Origin: Holtermannia corniformis
Lineage: Eukaryota; Basidiomycota; Tremellomycetes; Holtermanniales
Direction: 5' to 3'
Assembly (NCBI GenBank): GCA_001599935.1
Contig: BCIJ01000002.1
Span: 409,811-473,810 of the forward strand
Length of the DNA: 64,000 nucleotides
Of this stretch, positions 1 to 11,700 are shown piece after piece (positions within the stretch are counted from its first letter, which is position 1; each line of letters opens with the position of its first letter). Both the position numbers and the translations under genes were made by a program. A model generated the notes under the pieces. The model was not told the DNA's origin, ran no database searches, and worked only from the letters and a program-made list of their open reading frames with translations.

Positions 1-3000
1 AAACTCTCACGACCGCCTTGTCGGAATACATTGGTACACTGCCTAAATCCTCACCTCAAATACAAGCCCTCTACCCATCGCTAGAGGCTAGGTTCGCGGC
101 GCTCGTTGGCTGCACCTTGTCAGTCGAGTACAGCCCGCAGACCGGAGCACCAATGGTCGAGGCGCACCGAGCAAAGCTCAAGCGCGAGTGGCTCGGCGTA
201 TGGGCGCGGACCAGAGAGATAGACAAAGAGGCTCGTTGGCCCGTCGCAGTTATCTCGAGTACGACTGGGGTACTTGTTGCCTTGCGCGAAGGCCTAGTCA
301 TGCCCATGGCTGAAGACGTCGCCGGTGTTCTCCAGCGAGAAGACGACGCGCTCTGGAGCTTGCCACCGGGAGCCCTGGCAGGCTATCCCTCTCTAGCGCC
401 TCCCGAGGCCCGACGATCGATTCTATCCGTTGTCAAGGCTGGCGCGACGTTGGCATCAATCCTTGCTCAGCAAGACGATGCACTGCAAGCTTTCGAAACC
501 GAGTTGGACGCCGTCACGTCTGCTGGACCTGTCGAGGCCGTCGAAACGTATGGCGCACGATTGTGGGATGAGCTCGTCGAGGGCTATGTCGAGCTGCCGG
601 CCGAAGCCATTTCTGCCCCCGGTATCGAGAGGGCGTTACAACTTCTTGCGACATTCAACGAACCCGAAGAGGCTCAGCCGTCAACATCCCTCGGGAACTC
701 TCTCGCTACGTCAGCTATTGCCCAAGTTGTGACAGCCCGCCGGACGCTCGCTCGCGATCTCGTCTTGGCGACATTGCTGCTTCTGGACACCGATGAATCC
801 GACGAATTGACCGAGCTCCTCGCTCAAGCGTTCACGCTGTATCACCGATATCGCGTCTTGACGTGGCTTGCCAATCAGAGGACGGTCGACAAGCGAGCAC
901 AAGATGGCGACGATGCGCTGCTCGAAGGTCTCACCGATTTGCGGGTAGGCGAGAAGACGGATGGTGGCGACGGTTCAGCCTTGCAACCGCTACTGGCACG
1001 GTATCCTTCACCATACTCGACGGATCTCTCGAGCGCGGTCTCTGTATTCGTCCGGTCGACGGGGATCCTCGCTGGGGATCTCTACGAATCGCTGGCGACA
1101 CCTGCGGATGTTCAGCTTGCCCACGCACTGGTGCTAGCAGGTCAAGCTGCGCTCGCCAAAGAGCTCGTCGCATTGTACCCTCCAGACACCGGCATGACGT
1201 TTGTGGGCGCCCAAGCGTCGATTCAGCTTGATGCAGTTGAAGATGCCGTGCGGGCGTTCGAATCTGTCGCTCCTATTGCCAGTGAGTCGCCCGTAAGATC
1301 TACCCACGGTGTTGACAAGTGCAGGTGTGGAAGGCTGGGCGGCTGCAGACGAGACCGGACTGGCAAAAGTGCTGCCCGAAGCTGCCCACAGCCTCTTTGG
1401 CTATTTCCGACACGTTTCAACACTGCTAGATGGCTACGAGGAAGCCAAGATCTACTTTGCAAAGCTCGCAGTCGAAGTCGCTCCCGACGAAGCAGCCAGC
1501 TTGCCTCTGTGGAGCAAGATCTTCTTGGGTTACGTCGCCCTCGGCCAGTTTGAGGAGGCGTATTCGGCTTTGACGACCATGCCAAAACAGCTGTGAGTGA
1601 CCGCTTTGCATATTGTCGGCACATGTTGATCGCGCAGCAAAAACGATTGCCTGCCAACATTGATCGCATCCATGTGTGAGGGTAACGAAGTCGGGCGGTT
1701 GACGCAGTTCGGATTCGTAGGCTTCCAGGATGAAGTGGAGCGCACCCTCCGCTTCAAAGCTCGTAACTCGGATCCGCTGCGCTTCCCAAACTACTACAAA
1801 GTTTTATACTCTTGGCACATTTTCCGTGGTGACTATCGAAGTGGTGAGTGCATTCAAGTAACGCTTGTGCAGCGCTTATGCGTTGCAGCTGGTTCCACGA
1901 TGTATGAGCAAGCGAGGAGCTTGGCGCCTAGCCTCAGCAAGCCCGGCCAGTACCTCACAGTGGCCGCTATGCAAGCGCGCAGTTACTTGTCGGCCATCAA
2001 TGCTTTGTCGCTGGTCGAGAAGAGGAATGCTTGGGTCGCAGTACCGCTTGGCGAGAAGGTGCGCTGTCTTTGCTGTTGTGATCAAGCGTCAGGGTTGACC
2101 TTGTCTGGTAGGCTGCAAAGCGGCAAAAGCTTTCGCACTACATTCCTGAAGACGAATTCACCTCCAAGGGCAAGTCAATCGACATCATGACCGTATCCGA
2201 CATCAAGCAAGAGTACGCGCTCGTATTGGCAACTCTTGAACTCGCCCGGCACTTTCCAGAGGTCATTGAGCACAGTCAGTCTGCTTGTATACTGGACGCA
2301 CAGGTACTGACCGTCTGACAGACCTTCGACCGAGCCCCGCAGAAGTTGTTGGCTTGTTCACGCAAGCTGGCAAATTCGACATGGCGCAAGCGGCTGCACA
2401 GTCACTGAACGTCGACATGACCAACATGTTCCAAAGCTTGACTGTGCGTTGCATCGAACTGTCGCGGCTGGGAGACATTGCTGGGTGAGTGTTGCATACT
2501 GGGAGGAAGCCGCGCTGACTGTCATCAGCGACTCGGACCTCGTCACTTTCCTTCAGACATCTCCAACTACCGCTCATTTGCGGGGATCGCCTGCTAGTCT
2601 GGCCCTGCGGTACCTCCAGCTGGCATTGAAAAGACATGACAACGCGTCAACGCACTTCCGGTACCGCCAGGCGGTGGCCGACAAAATGTTCGAGTCTGGA
2701 ACGGGCGGCGGATGGGAGTTGCCTCAGTGGCTGGTCTCGTGGGAGATGGAGCGTGCACCAGAAGAGTGGATCGCGCGTGCGCTCAAGTGGGGTTGGGTCG
2801 AGGAGGCTACAGCGTGGTCTCTTGACGTCGTGCGGAAGGTGAGTTGCGCTGACTCAATAGCGCGTTGCTGACATATCAGGCTACCCCACCTGAGCTCTTA
2901 CCGCGCCAAGGCATGTCAGCATTCCTTCCCTACACCCTATTCGATCGCGTGTTGGCCGCAGCTGTTGAACCCGACGCTGCCAAACAAAAGGCAGAGACGC

Positions 3001-3053
3001 TGCGCAAGGAGCTGGATGTGAGGATCCGGGGGTTGAAGCGAGTGCGTACATAG
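1..3053 (+). CDS. NUP120: Nucleoporin Nup120/Nup160, 5' end outside the window
   Basis: This is a scaffold nucleoporin of the Y-shaped (Nup84/Nup107) complex, which builds the nuclear pore ring and supports mRNA export. The frame is open at the left edge, so the beta-propeller N-terminus is missing. Spliced exons give the family's typical C-terminal helical region: DEVERTLRFKARN, then NYYKVLYSWHIFRGDYRS running across an intron into AGSTMYEQARSLA, and near the end LPQWLVSWEME. Introns I could place are 1282-1324, 1593-1637, 1844-1888, 2059-2112 and 2275-2321, all 43-54 nt; at least two more follow (about 2487-2528 and 2839-2880). The protein ends in RGLKRVRT with a stop at 3051-3053. The gene converges on the dienoyl-CoA isomerase gene 50 bp downstream. 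I am confident of the family; the exact upstream length cannot be seen. Confidence 0.85.
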
Positions 3054-3102
3054 CATGGATACAGTGCATGGAACAATACAACGCGCATAGAAATTTGCCA
3101 GC

Positions 3103-4327
3103 TCATAGCTTGGCCTTGATCTGTCCGAGGGGCTGAAATGTTACCGGTCGCCGCTTCAATGTCGCCGTCATTGCTTGTGGGACATCACTGGCTTGCAGCA
3201 TCGACCTGAATACGTCAATGTAGCCCGGGTCTGAGGGATGTTGACTTGCATGTTCCATGCAGCTGTGTAGGCCAGGCCGTTTTCGACACTGCGTCACATC
3301 AGCGAGCCGTGGACTGCGCACATCGACATACGAGTGATCTCGAGCATCTGGTATGGGTCAGAAATGGTTCATTGGCAAGAGAGATTCCACGTACGATTCA
3401 TTAGATGCTTGGTACTGCTTACAGCCACCGGCGACTTGGTCGCAATCGTCTGGGCCAGCTCGACGGCAGCCGCTGAGACCGTTAGCATGTCCATCAAGCA
3501 CTCACGCAAACGTACCCGTCACCTCGCTGCGTCTGCCTTGGATGGTACGGCTAGCAAACCCGATTTGCAGCGCTTCGAATGCACTGAAGATCCGACCGGT
3601 GAGGGCTAGCTCGCGGGCCAAGGAGTCGTTGCCGACAATCTTGGGGAAGCGCTGCAAAGTCCCGATGTCTGCTGCTAGGCCGACATTGACTTCCTAAGTT
3701 ACTCAGCCATGTTTCCACTGAACTCAAGGTGATACTGACTAGGATCGCAAGCTTGGCATCGTCCGCGATCAGGCGTATATCGCAGGCGGACGCGACATCA
3801 ATGCCTAATCCCAAGCAGTTTCCAGAGATGGCTGCGACGACGGGCTGTCGGCAGTTTGCGATGGTTGAGATGGCCGCTTGAAAGTCCTGCAACGCATGAG
3901 CAACAAGCACGACGGAATGCAGTGCACGGACCACGAGATGTTCGTGCAGGGCGAACGCCTTTCTAGCTGGATCACTGTACAGCTCACGATCATGAAGATC
4001 AGTCAGCGATGTTACTGTCAGCGTCAGCGAAACACATACACAGCCGGCCCGCACGACTGACCGTCCAAACCGGCAGTGAAGCCACTGTCAATAGCCGAGC
4101 TGAGGACGATGACCCGAACCGCCGGATCTCTGCTGACCCGTCTGAATGTCTCGCCCATTGCTTTCCACATTCTGTACTTATGTTAAATTGGCCATAACGA
4201 TGCAATTGACGTTTACTGACTCATCATGAAACGCATTGACCGGTGATCTGTTCAGTTCAAGGAGGAGTACGCCTTCACCTGGCCGGGATGCAGTAATCCA
4301 TGTTGACGAGTAGGAGCCGCTCTGCAT
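3103..4327 (-). CDS. ECH1: Delta(3,5)-delta(2,4)-dienoyl-CoA isomerase, peroxisomal
   Basis: A crotonase-fold enzyme that shifts double bonds of unsaturated dienoyl-CoA during beta-oxidation. The N-terminus, MQSGSYSSTWITASRPGEG, leads into the crotonase strand VLLLELNRSPVNAFHDE. Later exons carry VIVLSSAIDSGFTAGLD, the oxyanion-hole region PVVAAISGNCLGLGIDVASA, CDIRLIADDAKLAI and DIGTLQRFPKIVGND. The last exons read NHARDHSVENGLAYTAAWNM then SMLQASDVPQAM, and the protein ends in QIKAKL. The final AKL is a type 1 peroxisomal targeting signal. All introns are short. The one at 3206-3249 starts with GCAAGT rather than GT and is needed to keep the frame. The start (4325-4327) lies 15 bp beyond the stop of the next gene upstream on the same strand. 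Confidence 0.82.
3206..3249 (-). other. GC-AG intron in the dienoyl-CoA isomerase gene
   Basis: On the minus strand the donor is GCAAGT and the acceptor TTCAG. Splicing here joins AAC-AT to G-TCG and gives NM-SMLQASD, which fits the family. Neighbouring GT sites put the next exon in the wrong frame. GCAAGT is the usual consensus for the rare GC-AG intron class. Confidence 0.65.
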
Positions 4328-4342
4328 GTCTTGAACTCGCTT

Positions 4343-5958
4343 CTAGCTGTTGGGAGCAACTACTGATCGAGTTGTCGACATGCGAACTCTCAGCTGTCGT
4401 CTGCACCTGGTCCAGCACGGTCGTCTGTCCACGTGGCTTCGCATCAGCACGACCGCGTGGCCCGAGGGCTGGAGTATCTTGAAGGCCTCCTGCTCTCCGA
4501 AAGTAAGTTGGGAGATGGACATGTGCATGAAACACTGGAGGGATATACACAAATGTCTGGAGTCGCGTTCGAAGGGAAGTAGGAGACTAGAAGAGGTTTA
4601 ACCTTCGGCCTGCAATCTTGGGCGACTTCGGCAAGGTATCTGTTAATGTGTGCGCAGGTAGAGCGCGACTTGGGAAAGAGCTTGCTTCGAATTTCATTCT
4701 GGAGACGGGAGGGGAGGAAGATCCTTTGCAGCGAGCCGCTCACTCACGGCGCGGGCAGCCAGCTCATCCTTTGCTTCGGCCGGGTCTGATTTCTCGATCA
4801 CAAAGTCGCTCCAGCGGTCACGCACGATACTTTCATCGAGATCTCGCTGAGCGTTCACTTGCTCACGAGTGGCACTCGGTACACCGAGCTCGGCGATAGT
4901 AGCGGGTAGATTGTCCGGATCAAGTAGCTATTGCATCCGTCAACGAGCGTCTCCATGGGATGCAAGGACTCACAAATGCTGCCATATCGGCTGCCAACAG
5001 ATCCCAAGCTCGATATGTCGCTTCCCAGGGACTCAAAGGGCTCGTGCTGCGATGCGCCGGGTACAACACACGACGCACAGTGTCACCCAGTACTGGGTCG
5101 TGCTCCGCGATGTACATTGCACTGTCGTCACGACCAGACAACGTCGTCCAAGCGAAGCGATGACTGGTTGATTATCAGATTATGCGGGAATGGACATCAT
5201 CTCAGCTCACTGACCGACCGTTGCGTAGCAACATGACCGCTGTCATGGCAGCCTTCGGCTCATCATGCCGCGAACCGTCATGATTGAAGGGGGCTTCGGC
5301 GCGGCTAACGAGTCCACCACTGGGATCCCGCAGCGCGTCGAACCCAAACAGAGTTGAATCTAGCTCAGAGTTGTCGTCTTCCTCCCACATGCGTGGCTGC
5401 TGGTTGCTCGCAACGAGAGCAGCGCCGAGCCAACGGGGTTCAGATTGATGATAGTTGTTGAGCGGTCGCAATTGATCTAGCAATGTCTATTAAGGATGTG
5501 CTCGCCGTCGATCAAGTTGATCAAGTTGAATCAGGTGTTAAACGTACCCACTCGGCACTTCAAGAAGGCAAAATCCAAAGGCGCTATCCAAAGGACGCCA
5601 TCCAAGTCGACGCTCGCAAGTCCAGCGAGCAATCGCCGCAGACGCCAGCGTTTGTCCAGCACTCCAGACACCTTGAGCTTCACAGCCGTCGTCAAATCGG
5701 CGACCGCGAGTGAGGCTTCCGCTAGATCATCGGACACCTGCCGGCGCATGAATCACGACCATTGAAAACAGGCAGCCAACTCACACTGCCATCAGCCATA
5801 GTCGGATCGAATTGGGCCAGAAAGCTATCCGGTGGGATGTAAGGTGACATATCAGTCTCGTGGTCGGTACGAGATCTCGCTGATTGATCCGGTATTATGT
5901 ATGCGAGCGTCCTGACGTCCATGAAAGTCGCTTGGCGAGTTGTCTCGACCGTAGACAT
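4343..5958 (-). CDS. Unrecognised spliced gene, possibly a chromatin-remodelling armadillo-type subunit
   Basis: I do not recognise this protein with confidence. The start is placed at 5956-5958 (MSTVETTRQATFMDVRTLA). Exon 1 continues to IPPDSFLAQFDPTMADGS. Later exons read VSDDLAEASLAVADLTTAV, then LLDQLRPLNNYHQSEPRWLG, DEPKAAMTAVMLLRN, AWTTLSGRDDSAMYIAEHD and LLDPDNLPATIAELG. The pattern of a helical repeat containing 'AVMLLRN' loosely recalls the Rsc9/ARID2 group of RSC/SWI-SNF subunits, but I see no ARID domain. One intron is 5487-5551 with donor GTGGGT. The C-terminal exons (about 4343-4700) are the least certain; one reading ends RMSTTRSVVAPNS at a stop at 4343-4345. The promoter and first codons of this gene have a decayed copy at about 36.5 kb. 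Confidence 0.5.
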
Positions 5959-6219
5959 GTTTGGAGGGGATGAAAGTGCTCGCAACACTGTGAAAATCCG
6001 AGACAGTGCGTTATATGCCCGACGAAGTGCAGAGCGTTAGCATATTCTGCATGAGTAGGATCTGGGAATGGCCTTGAAGCGGCGCGATCGTTTGACCAAG
6101 TCCGGAGCAATCTCCTAGCATTGTACTAGCAAGCTCGTCTCGTCCTTTCTCATTCTTGTGTACGGCTTTTCGCGTTCCAGGCAGGCAATTAGCTGTGCAT
6201 ATTGTATCGAGAAGCTCTA

Positions 6220-6936
6220 GTTCTGAGCTTGCGCACTATTGTTCTTGAACGGGACGCTGCTACGCGCAATTGCGCACGCCGGCCTGTTGTGGTTCTGCTC
6301 GACCCGCACGCTCGGCTGGCAATTCGCCGCTGCGACCTTGAACACGTAGAAAGAGATGAATAGAGTGACAAGCGGCGTGAGCTGACTATCTCTACCACCG
6401 CTTCCACATCACGATGAACAATCCGCGTCAGCTTCGGCCACGACCTCAAGCTCAACCTCTTCCTCCGCTCGCGCAGCGTCAAGGCGGCGAGTCGAGACCT
6501 GACAGCTGTGTCCGAGCTGACGGCTGCGGCACCGGCACAAAGTACAAGCGGATCTGCCGGCATTGATACCCATGCAAGGATCCGCTGATCACCAACGGTG
6601 GGAAGACGAGGTGCACAGCGCCATCCTGGTCGCAACCGAGTACACATGGGATGCGCTCGAAATGCGCCCCATGCCTGGACCGAGAGCTGAGCTCGTACAG
6701 CTCATCCTGAGCAGCTGAGAGGCCGCACAGCGGTCAGGTCGGCGCTCGAGCCGCACCCAACGCTCGCGAGCGTGTTCACGGTGCTCGGGCGGGATCATGG
6801 CTGGAAAGCGGCGTCGTCCGTCACGTTGGAGCAGGTACAGCAATGGGGCTTTCTTCCCCGTACGCGAGTCCAGGTATCCACACGCTCTTGATGATAACTC
6901 GCAGGGCTGATCGCTGTTGGAGTCCACGAGCACTAA
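6220..6936 (+). CDS. Unrecognised small spliced gene
   Basis: Several exon-like frames line up on the plus strand. The first reads LNGTLLRAIAHAGLLWFCS then TLGWQFAAATLNT. After an intron with donor GTAGAA it continues FGHDLKLNLFLRSRSVKAA. A third exon, joined at phase 1 (A|TA), reads QADLPALIPMQGSADHQRW and EDEVHSAIL. A later block reads ALEPHPTLASVFTVLGRDH, SSVTLEQVQQWGF and, after another short intron, LPRLIAVGVHEH with a stop at 6934-6936. The hydrophobic start could be a membrane segment. I could not place the first exon or the start codon, and the join near 6.66-6.72 kb is ambiguous. I do not know the family. It lies 100 bp upstream of LIS1 on the same strand and 260 bp from the start of the divergent gene at 5958. 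Confidence 0.42.
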
Positions 6937-7036
6937 TCGTGATCCACGGTTCCGCCTGTACCCTGTTGTCGGCCGCTCAACGGCTAGTACTGGTACCAAG
7001 TCTTGATCACGCAGCCGTGTGCGCCGTGTGCACACC

Positions 7037-8626
7037 ATGTCGGGCCTCCTCTCCCAGAGGCAGAAGGAGGAGCTGTAAGTCCCCAGACGGTATACAGGTA
7101 TTGGCTGAATCTAGACAGCCATAAAGCCATGCTCTCGTACCTGCACTCCTCGGGCATGCACGCCTCCTATGACGCCCTCAAGACCGAATCCGACAATGCC
7201 GACTTTTCAACTGATGACCCGAAAGCAAAGTGGAACGGGCTTCTCGAGAAGAAGTGGACGAGTGTCATCAGGTTGCAAAAGAAGGTGCGTGCTGATCCGA
7301 GCTCCTGTGAGCCTGGCTAATGTGCCAGATCATGGACCTCGAGTCGCGTAATGCTGCTCTTCTGGCCGAGCTGGCTTCTCCAACGCGCGCAACTACATCC
7401 TCCACCTCCGGTCCTTTCCTCCCTCGAGCTCCTGCACGACATACTTTGACCTCGCACCGCTCGCCCGTCACTCGAGTCGCCTTTCATCCGCTCTGGAACG
7501 TGCTGGCCAGCGCTAGTGAAGATGCCAGCGTCAAGATCTGGGACTGGGAAACTGGCGAATTCGAACGGACAGTCAAAGGACACACCAAAGCCGTGATGGA
7601 CGTTGACTACGATGCAAAGGGCGTGATGATGGGTGAGCACAATGGCTGGTGTTAGCGCGCCCCAGCTGACACACGCAGTCACATGCTCGTCCGACTTGAC
7701 GATCAAGCTTTGGGATCCAGCGAACGAGTACAAGAACACCAAGACGTTACACGGGCACGATCACTCGGTATCAAGCGTGCGGTTCATGCCAGACGGCGAG
7801 CGGATCATCAGCGCCAGTCGAGACAAGACGATCCGCGTATGGGAAGTGGCGAGCGGCTACTGCGTCAAGACGTTCAGTGGGCATGACGAGTGGGTGCGCG
7901 GTGTGGTCCCTTCAGACGATGGCCGGTGGCTCGTCAGCAGTTCGAATGATCAAGTGAGTCGTGGTGGCGCTCGAGATGAACAGAGCTGATGGTGCTCAGA
8001 CGTCACGAGTATGGGATGCGACAACGGGCGAGACCAAGATGGAGTTGCGCGCGCACGAGCATGTCGTCGAGTGCGCAGTGTTTGCACCTGTCGTGGCCTA
8101 TGCGGCGATTCGAGAACTGGCAGGCTTGGTGGGTCATGCTGAACGGTTGCGCGGGCTCTGCTGACTGCGGTAGGCATCAACAGATCGGCAAAAAGTACCA
8201 GGTGCATTCGTGGCGACGGGTTCGCGGGACAAGACGATCAAGATCTGGGATGCTCTGAGCGGGCAATGTCTACGATCACTGGTGAGCTCACCATGAACCA
8301 CCGAGAGCGGTGTTGACGGCTATCAGGCCGGGCACGACAACTGGATCCGAAGTCTAGTCTTCCATCCTTCCGGCAAATACCTTCTTTCAGCATCCGACGA
8401 CAAGACGATCCGTATTTGGGAGCTAGCAACCGGTCGATGTGCCAAAGTGGTAGATGCGCATTCACACTTCGTCACGTGCATGGCATGGGGACCGTCACGA
8501 TCCACAGAAGGAGAGGAGAAGCGAGTAAACGTACTAGCAACAGGTTCAGTAGATCAGTCGGTCAAGGTCAGTCATCGGCCGCTTTGTCGACCACACGCTG
8601 ACGCCCGCCAGGTTTGGACGCCATGA
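7037..8626 (+). CDS. PAC1: LIS1/PAC1 nuclear distribution protein, dynein regulator
   Basis: LIS1 binds the dynein motor domain and keeps it microtubule-bound, supporting nuclear migration and spindle positioning. The start [13 protein letters not shown] is followed by a 45-nt intron and [20 protein letters not shown], which is the LisH dimerisation motif. A coiled coil follows ([28 protein letters not shown]). WD40 repeats then run to the C-terminus: [111 protein letters not shown] and DQSVKVWTP. The stop is at 8624-8626. At about 430 residues it is full length. It converges on the flippase gene 84 bp downstream. The partner dynactin p150 gene lies 30 kb away in the same window. Confidence 0.93.
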
Positions 8627-8710
8627 GTTTTGTCATTGTCACGATAGACGCACGATGCAATAATGCAATGCCATTCTGTACAATATGATACAAGTGGATG
8701 CCCAAGATGT

Positions 8711-11700
8711 CTAGAATGCTTGACCGTACGTTTTAGGATCCCGTCGTGGATCGTCCTGCCATCGATCGCCGACGACTTCCCATGCTGCATCTTGCGTGAC
8801 GGTACCGCCGTGAAAGCCATGGCCGACGTGGGTTGGTTCGAGTGGGGTAGGTTGAGGAGGTGGGGAGACCTGCTCCCAGGGTGAAGCCATGCCTGGCCCA
8901 GGCGAACTCGGCTGCCTGGATGGGTAGTCTGAGGGTTGGGCGTTCGGCCCAGATGCGTCGGGGCTGTCAAACCCGATCGCGGATGGAGAGGTATAGCTAT
9001 AACCCGGCGTAGGAGGTTGATCAGGCGGAGCAAGTGGTGAAGAAATGTATGAAGAGTGACGAGAAGCACCGGGTGAGCGCGTAGGCACGGAGCCGTGTGC
9101 GTTGGGCGGGTACGTGAACGGGTTTAATCGATCATCCTCGGAGATCGCAGGCGAATGTTGAACGGTACGTTGAGGACTCTGCAGCGCGGCAGGCTCGTAC
9201 AAGCCCCGCGACTGCACATCAGGGAATCCCAGCTCTGGTTCACGGCCAGGGCGCAGCCCCAGTTCGACTTTGAGCTCGCCTGTGACCCACTGCGATCTGT
9301 CAGCTTGGCCTCGACAGTGCGACGGGACACTCACCGCCTCGCGTACAATGTCCTTGTCCAGAGGCAGGTACGAAGCGCGGAACGACTTGACAAGGAAGCG
9401 CGGACCGATCGCACAAAACACGGTGAAGATGGTGATCGTCCAGAACTCGAAGGTTGGCCAGAGGATCTCGACCTCGCCGTAGTAGGGTATCGTGGAAATA
9501 TATGACCAAACAGGGGTCCAGACGTAGACTAATAGGCAAGAAATGATTGTTACGGCGAAAGTGATGATTGTCCAGCTGCAAGGATTAGCTACTGACTGGA
9601 GCTCAAGAAGGTGAACTGACTATCGGGTGTTGATGCCCACGTATAGATTCGCCGCAACTACACCGGCAGCAGCGACGGTCGTGCCAAATTCCCAAAGCGA
9701 ATTGGTATCGCGTCCCGAGCTCGCCCAGGACGAGCCCTCGCCATACGCTAGGAATGGGATGAAGAAGATGACGGCGCTTTGGTACAGCCCGTCGACCATG
9801 TACATCCAGAACTGGTCCTAGTCAGTTTGTACATCCATGTGGCTCAGGACGCACCCTAGCACGGGTATACTCCAATCCCTCGATACCTCTTTTATACAAC
9901 TGCGGAAAGGCAAGAGAAGCCTTGGCATTTGCGTCTTGATCGAAGGCTGCGCTCATCAGTCGCTGATCAGAATTCCCATCATCCCACTGACCGCCAAGGA
10001 CGACAACAGGAAACGAGGTGAAGATGGTGTTATAAAGCAGGATGTACGTGTACTCGAAGAGATATGTGGCATCGAAACTGACTGATCAGCAGTGCCCGCG
10101 CATCTACAATGTTCATTGCTCACCTGTTCCAGATGAAGAACCAGAACATGGAGATCGTCCAGATGACATTTTTGTAGAAGAAGCTGGCGATGTGAGCAGA
10201 GCGTAACAAACTCAGCATAGCAACTCACTTGGCGTGCATATCGGCAACGCGCACGTACGACCAGCGACCATGAACGAGCAACAGCCGCGTCAAGAAACGG
10301 AATTGGCCAAAGGCGTAATCGGCCGACATAGCCGCCTGGGAGCCTTCCAGACCAAGCAGGCCAACGCCAACATTGGCCTCTTGAATCATTGCGACGTCGT
10401 TGGCACCGTCACCGATGGACAAAGTCATTGCGTTGCACCCATCTTTGACCTGGGAGAATCAGCAGACGCAATCAATGCGGAAAAGAGCACGTACCATCTT
10501 GACAGTGAGAGCCTTTTGCGACGGGGAGACACGGCAGCAGACGACTGCAGAGCACTGAGTGCCCAACGTGAGGAAGAGGCTCTTCAACGAAGGTTCGAGT
10601 GCGTAGCGCAAGCTGTCGCCGTCAATGACGACGGCGAACGTTGCTAGCGGGTTGAAGGGCGTGCGTCCCTTTTGCATCTGCGGAGGTCCGAGCACACTTG
10701 CAATCTTGTTGAGACCGGCCTCGATCTGGGCTCGCGCCCCGTCTTCAGAGTCGGCCGAGATGATCATGACCTCCATGTCGTTGGTAAGCAGGTTGCAGCT
10801 GTAGCCGATTTCAATCGCCGTCTGGAGCTTGTCGCCAGTCAAGATCCAGAGCTTGATACCGGCCCGGTGAAGCATCTCGATCGCGTCGGGTACGCCTTCC
10901 TGCAGCTTGTCCTCGAGAGCCGTGGCGCCGAGGATCGTCAGGCTGTGCTCGATGAACTCGCAAGCCTTCTCGATCTCCTCTTCACGGTCGACAGTGGCGG
11001 CACTTGCGGCGTCATATACCCGCGCCCAGTTGAAAAACTCCTCTTCGGTAAGGTATCGGTAGGAGATGCACAGGGTGCGAAGACCGCCATTGGCGAATGT
11101 CTCGAGGTCACGCAGGGTCGCCGCCTTGAGTTCTGGGTCGTGGTCCGCCGCGAGGCGTTCATAGATGACACTGTCGGCGCCCTTGCAGAAGAGGATGATG
11201 CGATTCTCAGGATCACGCACAATGACACTCATTCGCTTTCGAGTGCTGTTGAACTCGAGCACGCGCAATGGCGTCCAGCGCTCTGCGGCACCCATCACTT
11301 CGATGTCGAGACGGTTCGTGTTGCGCGCCACGAATGGAAACCCGGCATCGCGAGCCGCCGCGACAAGCGCGGCCTCGTCGGGACTCTCTGCCTTGTAATC
11401 GACTTTATACGGATGCCTATCAGGCTCGGGTTTGTCCGCCAGTACCGAATGGCAAACTGCGAGTGCGCGAAAGAAGGAGATGATGTGTGGTCGAAGTGGC
11501 GTGCGATCGGCCATGTGCTGAGCCAGATCCGGCGCAATCAACGTCAACTTGTCCGGCTGCAGGTATCGATTCTTGAACGCGCGGTTCATTGTCGCCACCA
11601 TCTTGTCGTGCGACACCTTGAGCCCGACGGCCTGCTCCTCGAACGTCATGCCCAACTCGCGGCCCTCTCGTTTAGCAGCGCCAATCATGGCTTCCGTGAG

